Assembly (NCBI GenBank): GCA_019237515.1 | Contig: JAFAGX010000544.1 | Coordinates: 1 to 5,629, forward strand | Source: Acidobacteriaceae bacterium | GTDB lineage: Bacteria; Acidobacteriota; Terriglobia; Terriglobales; SbA1 | Direction: 5' to 3' | Length of the DNA: 5,629 bases | In this document: in pieces, positions 1-4,949 of the stretch | How the letters are laid out: each line of letters begins with the position of its first letter | How positions within the stretch are numbered: the stretch's first letter is position 1 | The notes under the pieces: model-generated | Told to the model about the DNA's origin: nothing | The model's input: only the letters and a program-made list of their open reading frames with translations | Database searches by the model: none | Position numbers and translations under genes: made by a program

Positions 1-193
1 GCGGTTTTTGCCATTTTTTTTCGATGCCGTCCCCGCAATTGCTAGAATCCAATAGCACTTTCGAGCCATTTCGGCGAACGAAAGGCACGTATTCGCCAGG
101 TGGGCCAAGCTCGACCTTCCGTACCCTAGGAAACTCCCCACCCGCGCGCGACCATAAACGCTGAAAAGATCGCCTGGCCGAAAAAGCCCTCCC
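1..193 (-). other. Left-edge region, possible 5' part of a minus-strand gene
   Basis: A minus-strand frame is open from 193 to the left edge, after a stop at 194-196. Its last part, from a GTG at 88, would read VPFVRRNGSKVLLDSSNCG and on to the edge, which has protein-like composition. A second frame has an ATG at 69 and a hydrophobic start (MARKCYWILAIAG). Neither has a Shine-Dalgarno and both are cut by the window, so coding status cannot be decided. On the plus strand the same region must hold the protease promoter; a TAGAAT at 43-48 lacks a good -35. Confidence 0.2.
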
Positions 194-216
194 TCAGTAC
201 TCCACAAAACATTCTT

Positions 217-1173
217 ATGAGCGAAGCGCGGGTTCACGAAGAGCCGGTCTGCGATGCTTGGCAAGGTGCACTGCAAGCGGTGCTGGGAGTGTTCGTGCTG
301 GTCACCGTTGCACTAGTCGCACATTACTACCCTCGCCATACGTCGAATGACCTCGAAACCGAAGTGCAAAGCTTGCGATACGAGGTCCAGCAGCTAAAGC
401 AGGAGGAGACGATGCCTGCATTGGTGCTGAATCGTTATCGCGACTCGATCTGCTTCATTTTCGGCATTTATCAGGTTGGATTCGATGGACGCGCGCCGGA
501 ACTGCGGGCACGGATTTCCGGCAGCGGATTTGTAGTGGCTAACGGCCTTTTGGCGACCAATCGGCACGTCGCGGAGCCATGGTTTCAAGATCCCGACTCC
601 GCCGTCCTGATCCACAAAGGCGCCAAGCCGCGCTTGGAAAAACTTCTCGCGTACTTCCCCGGCTCCGCTCAACCAATAAACGTCACCGCCGCAGCACTGT
701 CGGCGGACGGAGATCTCGCAGTTTTGCACATCGACGATTCGCAAGCTGTGCGTCAACTCCGTCCATTACCGTTGGCTGAGAACCCACCCAACCCCGGAGA
801 GCTAGTCTCGGTAGTTGGCTATCCGATGGGCGTGCTGGGCATGGTGGCCAAATCTCCGCCAGCCATTTACGAAAGGCTTGCCTACCGGCGCGATGATCAA
901 GGGGCTGCCAGCGAACTGGCCGCACTCTCACTGATTCGTCCCTCGGCCACTTGCGGCCACTTAGGCGATGTCGTCGGGGACAAATTAATCTACGACGCGC
1001 CCACTGCCCATGGCGCGAGTGGTGGGCCGGTTTTCGATTCTCAGGGCGAAGTAATTGGAATTAATGCTGCATATCTCGATGGTTTTTCGGGCGGCACGCT
1101 TGGCGTTTCGGTGCGAGCACTCAAGCCGCTGATCAAAACCGCACAAGCCAGCACGACTTCCACCTCACGGTAA
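217..1173 (+). CDS. Membrane-anchored trypsin-like serine protease (S1/Trypsin_2 type, no PDZ domain)
   Basis: The 318-residue product has a short N-terminal tail, one hydrophobic segment at about residues 18-37, a probable short coiled coil at about 44-64, and then a chymotrypsin-fold protease domain. The catalytic triad is readable: His117 in the TNRHVAEP block, Asp166 in the GDLAVLHI block and Ser268 in the GASGGPVF block. A GYPMG element at 201-205 and the closing GINAAY strand also fit the trypsin-like fold. No PDZ domain follows, unlike DegP/DegS, so this is not a classical HtrA protein. By family knowledge it should cleave proteins outside the cytoplasmic membrane; the substrate is unknown. 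The ATG at 217 is the first start codon after an in-frame stop at 127, but no Shine-Dalgarno precedes it. The gene is alone on its strand here and converges on the CLC gene. The protease call is secure; topology and role are inferred. Confidence 0.88.
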   Translation: MSEARVHEEPVCDAWQGALQAVLGVFVLVTVALVAHYYPRHTSNDLETEVQSLRYEVQQLKQEETMPALVLNRYRDSICFIFGIYQVGFDGRAPELRARISGSGFVVANGLLATNRHVAEPWFQDPDSAVLIHKGAKPRLEKLLAYFPGSAQPINVTAAALSADGDLAVLHIDDSQAVRQLRPLPLAENPPNPGELVSVVGYPMGVLGMVAKSPPAIYERLAYRRDDQGAASELAALSLIRPSATCGHLGDVVGDKLIYDAPTAHGASGGPVFDSQGEVIGINAAYLDGFSGGTLGVSVRALKPLIKTAQASTTSTSR

Positions 1174-1176
1174 ACG

Positions 1177-2988
1177 TCATATCACTCCCGTTCTGTCCTT
1201 CGCTGGCCCGGGATCAGCTGCAGGTCGCTCAGCTGCCCTCCCCAGACGTCCTGCCCACAAACTCGCAGGCTCCTGCAGTTCCTGCATGTGTTCCCAGTCT
1301 TTGGCCTTGAGCAGGTCGAAAGCGGTCAATATGCCTGCCAGTTCGCCAGTCTTGCGGTCCAGCACCGGCGAATGTTCGAGTCCCTCTTGAACGAAGCGCA
1401 GCGCTACATCGTGAACGACTTCGTCCGCGTACACGATGGAGTAATTGCCATCCGCGAGCGACGCAGCAGTCGCCTCGGGACTTGCGGTGAGCAGCACATT
1501 CCGCCGCAGCACACCGAGCAGCTTGGCGCCTTGATCAACGATCGGAATAAAATCGTGCTCCATGACCTCAGAGCGAAAGTTCTTCACCTGTTCATCCGCA
1601 GAAACGGTATCTAGTTTCGCGCTCATCACTTCGCGTACGCGTAACAGTCGCATCGGGTCGACGGTATAAGCATCGGGAACCAAAGTGCCACGTCTCACCA
1701 GTCGCTCTGTGTTGATCGTGGTCTTCATAAAGTAGTGCACCGCGAGATCAGAAACGACCGCGACAAGAAAAACCGGCAAAAAAGCGTTGTAAGCTCCCGT
1801 GACTTCCAGCATGAACAGGATCGCGCTCGGCGTAGCTCGATACACGCTTCCAAACAGGGCCGCGGTCGCTACCATGCCGTAAACACCCACTCCAGACGCG
1901 CCGGGCACAATGAAATGCACCAGTTCCCCAAAAGCCGCACCCAGGCTCCCGCCGATCATCAATGCCGGTGCAAACGTTCCCCCGGATGCACCCGAACCTA
2001 ACGCGGCTGAAAACGCGAGCAACTTTGCCAATCCAATCCCAACCAATGTGTGTAAAGGCTTCGGATGAGCCAGAATGTCCGCAATCACGGCATAGCCGGT
2101 CCCCAGCACCTGTGGATAAAAAATCGCAATTGCCCCTACAATCAACCCGCCCAGCGCAGGAATCAACGGGAACCAGATTTTGAGCTCTTCGAAAAACTCT
2201 TCGCACAGATAGAGCGTCCGAGTCATCAGCCACGCTAGACCCGCACAAGCAATACCTAAAATCACAAAGAACGGCAGCTCCGGCGCATGAAAGTGATAGT
2301 TGGTCTCAAGCGGAAAGACAGGCTGGCCCCCGCGAAATCCCATAGCCACCATGGCGCCCGTAGCCGAAGCCAAGGCAATCGGAATAAACGAGCGCGCCCG
2401 AAACTCGAAGACAAGGAGTTCGATCGCCATCATCGTGCCGGCAAATGGAGTCTTGAAGACCCCAGCTAAGCCGGCCGCGGCTCCGCATGCTAACAGGGTT
2501 CGACGCTCAGCCGGAGAGGTAGGAAGCAGTTGACCAAAAATTGACCCGAGGGCAGCTCCCGTCTGAATAATGGGCCCTTCTGCTCCAAACGGCCCACCCG
2601 TACCGACGGTAATCGCTGCGCTCAATGGCTTAAAGAAGCTTACCCGCGGCTTCACAATACTTCCGCGCGTGAGCACCACCGCCATCGCTTCCGGAATACC
2701 ATCCCCTTTGATCTCCGGAGAAAAGTATTGCACCAGCAGTCCGACGCCCAGGCCGCCGGCCGCGGGAAGCAGCACCATCCACCAGTGATGCGTTGCCAAA
2801 TTCGGAGGAAGATATGCGCTGCTGGGCTTGCCGAAAAAGAAAAGGTCCGTAAGGAAATTGATCGCACGTAGCAAACCTTCGGCAACCAGACCTCCAGCCG
2901 CACCAATCAAGATGCCCAACATTGAGATCACTACCAGGCGCTCTCGCGGTGCGGAGCGCGCGATGCGCGCTGTATCTGCAGCTGTCAA
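1177..2988 (-). CDS. CLC-family chloride channel/transporter with C-terminal tandem CBS domains
   Basis: The 603-residue membrane protein moves chloride or a similar anion across the inner membrane. Three CLC selectivity signatures appear in order: GDGIP at 95-99 (the Ser of canonical GSGIP is Asp), GAEGP at 135-139 with the external gating glutamate Glu137, and GTFAP at 337-341. Many hydrophobic helices cover about 15-420. Two CBS domains follow, roughly 451-500 and 509-562, which in this family sense nucleotides or ionic conditions, and then a polar tail. The residue matching E. coli ClcA Glu203, the internal proton glutamate, is Leu191 in the AIELL segment. The central tyrosine (Tyr445) position reads Asn426 in TINTERL. 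Transport may therefore be channel-like rather than proton-coupled; this is inference. The start is TTG, needed because the first in-frame ATG (residue 23) falls inside the first helix. An AAGGGA lies 11 bases upstream. The marR gene ends 5 bases before it, so co-transcription is likely. Confidence 0.93.
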   Translation of the reverse strand: MTAADTARIARSAPRERLVVISMLGILIGAAGGLVAEGLLRAINFLTDLFFFGKPSSAYLPPNLATHHWWMVLLPAAGGLGVGLLVQYFSPEIKGDGIPEAMAVVLTRGSIVKPRVSFFKPLSAAITVGTGGPFGAEGPIIQTGAALGSIFGQLLPTSPAERRTLLACGAAAGLAGVFKTPFAGTMMAIELLVFEFRARSFIPIALASATGAMVAMGFRGGQPVFPLETNYHFHAPELPFFVILGIACAGLAWLMTRTLYLCEEFFEELKIWFPLIPALGGLIVGAIAIFYPQVLGTGYAVIADILAHPKPLHTLVGIGLAKLLAFSAALGSGASGGTFAPALMIGGSLGAAFGELVHFIVPGASGVGVYGMVATAALFGSVYRATPSAILFMLEVTGAYNAFLPVFLVAVVSDLAVHYFMKTTINTERLVRRGTLVPDAYTVDPMRLLRVREVMSAKLDTVSADEQVKNFRSEVMEHDFIPIVDQGAKLLGVLRRNVLLTASPEATAASLADGNYSIVYADEVVHDVALRFVQEGLEHSPVLDRKTGELAGILTAFDLLKAKDWEHMQELQEPASLWAGRLGRAAERPAADPGPAKDRTGVI

Positions 2989-2993
2989 GATCC

Positions 2994-3428
2994 CTACTTT
3001 CCCTTGTTAGATGAAATCCGGCGGACAACGCGAGAGAGCGCCGCTGTCAGCGCAGGGCCCGCACTGCGCAGCTCCTCCCAATGGTGTAAAGCCATCTCCT
3101 GCAACACCTTTTCCCCTTTAGGAGTCAGGGTGAGCAGCACTTCGCGACGATCGTTTCCGCCGCGCTGCCGCCGGATGTAACCCCCAGCGGCCAGCCGGTT
3201 GGTGAGTTCAACTGCACTGTGATGCTGGATCTGGAGGCGTTCCGCCAATTCGGCGATTCGCGGACGTACTCCAGGCGGCAATCCTTTTACCGCCAAAAGC
3301 AATTGATGTTGCCGTGGCTCCAGTCCGGCGCCGCGCACCACCTGCTCGCTGAAATGCAGAAAACGCCGTATCTGGTACCGCAATTCCGCCAGTGATTGAT
3401 AATCCGGCACACTGAGAGATCGTTTCAT
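2994..3428 (-). CDS. MarR-family winged-helix transcriptional regulator
   Basis: The 144-residue protein has the usual MarR length and layout: N- and C-terminal helices for dimerisation around a winged helix-turn-helix at about 38-108. The recognition helix lies near residues 66-80 (IQHHSAVELTNRLAAGGY) and the wing carries the family's Asp-Arg-Arg (residues 93-95), followed by LTPKGEKVL. MarR proteins bind DNA as dimers at palindromes and usually release it when they bind a small ligand. The ligand here cannot be read from sequence. The gene lies directly upstream of the CLC gene, with a 5-base gap. Palindromic and direct TTATATCGTAT boxes overlap its own promoter, so autoregulation of a marR-clc operon is the simplest reading. 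A perfect TATAAT ends 8 bases before the ATG and no Shine-Dalgarno is present, consistent with a leaderless transcript. Confidence 0.93.
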   Translation of the reverse strand: MKRSLSVPDYQSLAELRYQIRRFLHFSEQVVRGAGLEPRQHQLLLAVKGLPPGVRPRIAELAERLQIQHHSAVELTNRLAAGGYIRRQRGGNDRREVLLTLTPKGEKVLQEMALHHWEELRSAGPALTAALSRVVRRISSNKGK

Positions 3429-3436
3429 TTCACGGA

Positions 3437-3442
3437 ATTATA
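3437..3442 (-). promoter_or_regulatory. -10 box of the marR-clc promoter
   Basis: On the minus strand this reads TATAAT, an exact sigma-70 -10 hexamer. Eight bases separate it from the marR ATG at 3428, so transcription should begin at or within a base or two of the start codon. No good -35 hexamer is found 16-18 bases upstream; that space is occupied by the repeated operator-like boxes. Seen in sequence; promoter function is inferred. Confidence 0.6.
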
Positions 3443-3476
3443 TCGTATAAAGACTATTTTATATCGTATCACGATA
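3438..3476. promoter_or_regulatory. Probable MarR operator: repeated TTATATCGTAT boxes with palindromes
   Basis: An 11-base direct repeat TTATATCGTAT occurs at 3438-3448 and 3459-3469, 21 bases apart, about two helical turns. Each copy is part of a palindrome: TTATA-TCG-TATAA at 3438-3450, and TATCGT-ATC-ACGATA at 3462-3476. The first overlaps the TATAAT and the second the -35 zone of the marR promoter. MarR dimers typically bind such short AT-rich palindromes, so autorepression is the expected arrangement. Binding itself is inferred from position and symmetry. Confidence 0.6.
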
Positions 3477-3616
3477 GTATTGACCGATTAACTAAATCTT
3501 TCGCGGTCGCAATTACCCAGAATGCGCCGAGGTTAGGGCTTCAATAGATCTGAGTGGCCCATCGATGGATCTGATTCTTGTCGCGATTAGGATGCGCTGA
3601 AGATCACCGGCGTAAA

Positions 3617-3787
3617 CTATTTCCCACGAGGGCGGCCGCCGGACTTGCCCCAGCGCGACAGTTTCTTTCGATGTTTTCTGATGGTCGCTTTGCCGCCACG
3701 ACTGCCAATGCAACGGGGGCAAATCAGTTCGGTGTCTTTGTGGATGGGACAGCGCGCGCGATCACGTGCTCGCGACACGGCGCACAT
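3617..3787 (-). CDS. Small zinc-ribbon-like protein with basic Gly-rich KGG-like tail (56 aa)
   Basis: This 56-codon frame starts at ATG 3787 and stops at TAG (3617-3619). A CPIH motif (Cys13, His16) and a CPRC motif (Cys23, Cys26), six residues apart, form a likely C-x2-H/C-x2-C metal site. A basic, glycine-rich tail follows, with GGK at 31-33, WGKSGG at 46-51 and a PRGK end. Residues 12-56 align without gaps to residues 170-214 of the adjacent GAF protein with 28 of 45 identities. The conserved residues include all four presumed metal ligands, which argues strongly that the frame is a real gene. It begins 20 bases after the GAF gene stops, on the same strand, so co-transcription is likely. 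A weak GGTAAG lies right before the ATG; TTG three codons upstream or GTG at codon 4 are alternative starts. The tail loosely resembles KGG-repeat stress proteins. Function is unknown; nucleic-acid or protein binding is a guess. Confidence 0.68.
   Translation of the reverse strand: MCAVSRARDRARCPIHKDTELICPRCIGSRGGKATIRKHRKKLSRWGKSGGRPRGK
3620..3754 (-). repeat. Diverged module copy B (free small protein), paralogous to 3826-3960
   Basis: This 135-base segment encodes residues 12-56 of the small zinc-ribbon-like protein and is the partner of the module fused to the GAF domain. Keeping equal length and all four presumed metal ligands despite nucleotide divergence suggests both copies are under selection. 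Confidence 0.72.
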
Positions 3788-3807
3788 TCTTACCAAAACA
3801 AAAGCGG

Positions 3808-4467
3808 TTATTCAAGAGAAATCTGGCCCTTGCGTCCGCGTCCTCCCCTTTTGCCCCAAACCGACAAGTCTTGGCGATGCTTCGAGACAGTTGACTTCCC
3901 TCCAGCCGCGCCAATGCACCGGGGACAAACGAGGCGGGTATGAGCGTGGCTAGGGCAACGCGGATTCATGGAACTGATAGCCAGCGCGATCTGGTTGGAC
4001 AGCTCTTCCAAAACGTTTGCATGCATCCTCGACAAAGAATGCTTTCTTCTGCCTAATAAGGAAACTACGCCAATGCTATTTCCTCGCACCACTAGCGGGA
4101 CTGAACAGAAGGAATGATAGCCCTCCGCGACGATATCCTGGTCGCGCGGAAACCTGGGTTCGGTGGCCAGGTTACAGCGCACCATCGTTGTTTTGTTTTC
4201 AAATACCCAGCCGCTCTGAGAGGTCTTGCGATTGATCAGATAACCCACATGAAACATGCTGTTTTCGTGCCGGCCATAAAGGTAGACGATTCTTAAACTG
4301 TCATGCTCGGGATCATAGACACTCAAGCCCGCACGGTCATAGGGGACCAACTTCCGCAACACTCGACACATGCCCGTAAAAACGCCCTCAGTTGTCGGTT
4401 TTGTCAGCGCAATCTTATTCACCTGCAACAGAGACTGATAACGTTGCACAACTCCCATTTGGGTCAT
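3808..4467 (-). CDS. GAF-domain sensor protein fused to a C-terminal zinc-ribbon/KGG-like module
   Basis: The 219-residue protein begins with a GAF domain at about residues 8-166. Typical blocks are QRYQSLLQVNKIAL, LVPYDRAGLSVYDP, the FCSVPLVVRGNSIGVVSLLG core and the closing helix LEELSNQIALAI. GAF domains bind small ligands or act as dimerisation and signalling modules. This one resembles those of sigma-54 activators and sensor kinases, but no kinase, cyclase, GGDEF or AAA+ domain follows. Instead residues 170-214 form a Cys/His module (Cys171, His174, Cys181, Cys184) plus a basic GGK...WGKRGG tail, a paralogue of the small protein encoded just downstream. The junction falls near Met167, itself a possible internal start. 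The ATG at 4467 has a pyrimidine-rich, Shine-Dalgarno-free upstream; Met4 is an alternative. GAF identification is firm. The ligand and output are unknown, and the fused tail is probably the effector or targeting part. Confidence 0.85.
   Translation of the reverse strand: MTQMGVVQRYQSLLQVNKIALTKPTTEGVFTGMCRVLRKLVPYDRAGLSVYDPEHDSLRIVYLYGRHENSMFHVGYLINRKTSQSGWVFENKTTMVRCNLATEPRFPRDQDIVAEGYHSFCSVPLVVRGNSIGVVSLLGRRKHSLSRMHANVLEELSNQIALAISSMNPRCPSHAHTRLVCPRCIGAAGGKSTVSKHRQDLSVWGKRGGRGRKGQISLE
3826..3960 (-). repeat. Diverged module copy A (GAF C-terminus), paralogous to 3620-3754
   Basis: This 135-base segment encodes GAF residues 170-214. It aligns without gaps to 3620-3754 in the small protein: 28 of 45 amino acids match, and the nucleotides are clearly related but diverged. 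Both copies retain C-x2-H-x6-C-x2-C, CPRCIG, GGK, KHR, WGK and GGR. This indicates an old tandem duplication, or a fusion of one of two neighbouring small genes to a GAF gene. Confidence 0.75.
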
Positions 4468-4519
4468 AGTTAAGAGAAGGAAAATGATGGATGAGCAAAT
4501 GCCTCTTGCTCGTGCTGGT

Positions 4520-4550
4520 ATTTTACGGGACGGCCGCTACCATCTGGCAA
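4520..4550 (-). promoter_or_regulatory. Candidate promoter for the GAF gene
   Basis: On the minus strand, TTGCCA (4545-4550) and TAAAAT (4520-4525) each match the sigma-70 consensus at 5 of 6 positions. The 19-base spacer is longer than the preferred 17. Transcription would start near 4513, giving a leader of about 45 bases before the GAF ATG. One arm of the 4530-4586 dyad fills the spacer, so the dyad could be an operator. Weak evidence overall. Confidence 0.3.
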
Positions 4551-4586
4551 AAATCGGGGGATTGTGCCGAATGTGGTAACGGCCGT
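4530..4586. repeat. Long imperfect inverted repeat upstream of the GAF gene
   Basis: The arm ACGGCCGCTACCA (4530-4542) faces TGGTAACGGCCGT (4574-4586); 12 of 13 positions pair. The 31-base interior contains a second, shorter dyad, GGCA...TGCC (4546-4549 with 4566-4569). No T-run follows on either strand, so it is not a typical intrinsic terminator. It could be a regulator binding site over the candidate promoter, a structured RNA, or a REP-like palindrome. The structure is seen directly; the function is unknown. Confidence 0.55.
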
Positions 4587-4781
4587 ATGGGAGGGCATCC
4601 GGCGCAACATAGCACAACTTGTTCTTAAATGTGACAAAAATTTTACAAAGCCAGCCGGTAGCTTTTTGCTTTGAGATCCTGCTCTTTTGCGATTCCCCCT
4701 GCCGCGCGCTGTTTGACGGTCAACTTCCTGTCGTTCACGACGCCTCATGGACCGCATGTTGCCGAGTTCGCCGTCTGCCTT

Positions 4782-4810
4782 CTGTCGCTGACCCACACTT
4801 GCTTTAGAAT
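4782..4810 (+). promoter_or_regulatory. Likely promoter of the selenocysteine tRNA
   Basis: TAGAAT at 4805-4810 matches the -10 consensus at 5 of 6 positions and places the start of transcription close to base 4817, right at the tRNA 5' end (4818). Seventeen bases upstream, CTGTCG (4782-4787) is a weak -35 (3 of 6). Position supports a dedicated tRNA promoter; strength cannot be judged. Confidence 0.45.
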
Positions 4811-4817
4811 CACTTTC

Positions 4818-4914
4818 GGAAGCGCAAGGGGTCCGGTGACTCTCGCGGTCTTCAAAACCGCCGATCGTTATCTCTGATGGCGATGGTGGGTTCGACTCCC
4901 ACTCGCTTCCGCCA
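4818..4914 (+). tRNA. selC: tRNA-Sec (anticodon TCA), with encoded CCA
   Basis: This tRNA reads UGA and carries selenocysteine, made on the tRNA from serine by SelA and delivered by SelB. The 97-base molecule folds by eye: acceptor GGAAGCG (4818-4824) with CGCTTCC (4904-4910), discriminator G4911 and encoded CCA. The D-stem is GGGGT/ACTCT (4828-4832, 4839-4843) with two G-U pairs. The anticodon stem is GCGGT/ACCGC (4845-4849, 4857-4861) around CTTCAAA, with TCA at 4852-4854. A very long variable arm has a 9-pair stem (4864-4872 with 4876-4884) and a 3-base loop. The T-arm is GTGGG-TTCGACT-CCCAC (4886-4902). The eighth acceptor position would be a C4825/T4903 mismatch; alternatively T4903 pairs with G4885 to give a 7+6 layout. 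The UCA anticodon, long variable arm and GGAAG 5' end together are diagnostic. No selA, selB or recognised selenoprotein gene is in the window. Confidence 0.95.
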
Positions 4915-4949
4915 CATTCGCGCGATCCGTGGGATAAAGCACCGACTCG

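Larger units (their letters stand above)
4468..4817. other. 350-base divergent intergenic region between the GAF gene and the selenocysteine tRNA
   Basis: No convincing protein gene is seen here. It holds a candidate GAF promoter (4520-4550), a long imperfect dyad (4530-4586) and, at its right end, a likely tRNA promoter (4782-4810). Several open frames of 60-108 codons cross it, but they show no recognisable domain, have odd Arg- or Ser-rich composition and no Shine-Dalgarno. The stretch 4587-4780 shows nothing assignable beyond a small TTGAC-G-GTCAA palindrome at 4713-4723. Confidence 0.5.

Noticed and set aside
43..48. TAGAAT as -10 box for the protease gene
   Set aside because: No -35 lies at 15-19 bases upstream and it would give a leader of about 160 bases. 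Possible but unsupported.
1748..2248. 166-codon frame antisense and out of register within the CLC gene
   Set aside because: The CLC frame explains this region with all family motifs. The alternative is a GC-driven shadow.
3547..3574. GATCTGA repeated 21 bases apart, and AGATC/GATCT inverted
   Set aside because: Seven-base matches occur often by chance and nothing adjacent gives them a role.
3513..3722. Minus-strand open frame of 69 codons overlapping the small zinc-ribbon gene
   Set aside because: It is in a different frame from the module shared with the GAF protein and has no recognisable motif, so it is a shadow.
4470..4796. Minus-strand open frame of 108 codons ending 2 bases before the GAF start
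   Set aside because: It has Arg/Lys/Ser-rich composition, no domain, no ribosome-binding site, and crosses the dyad and the candidate GAF promoter. It is more likely a chance frame, although the tight spacing to GAF was considered.
4619..4877. Plus-strand frames of 62-68 codons upstream of and into the tRNA
   Set aside because: They overlap the tRNA promoter or tRNA itself and have no coding features.
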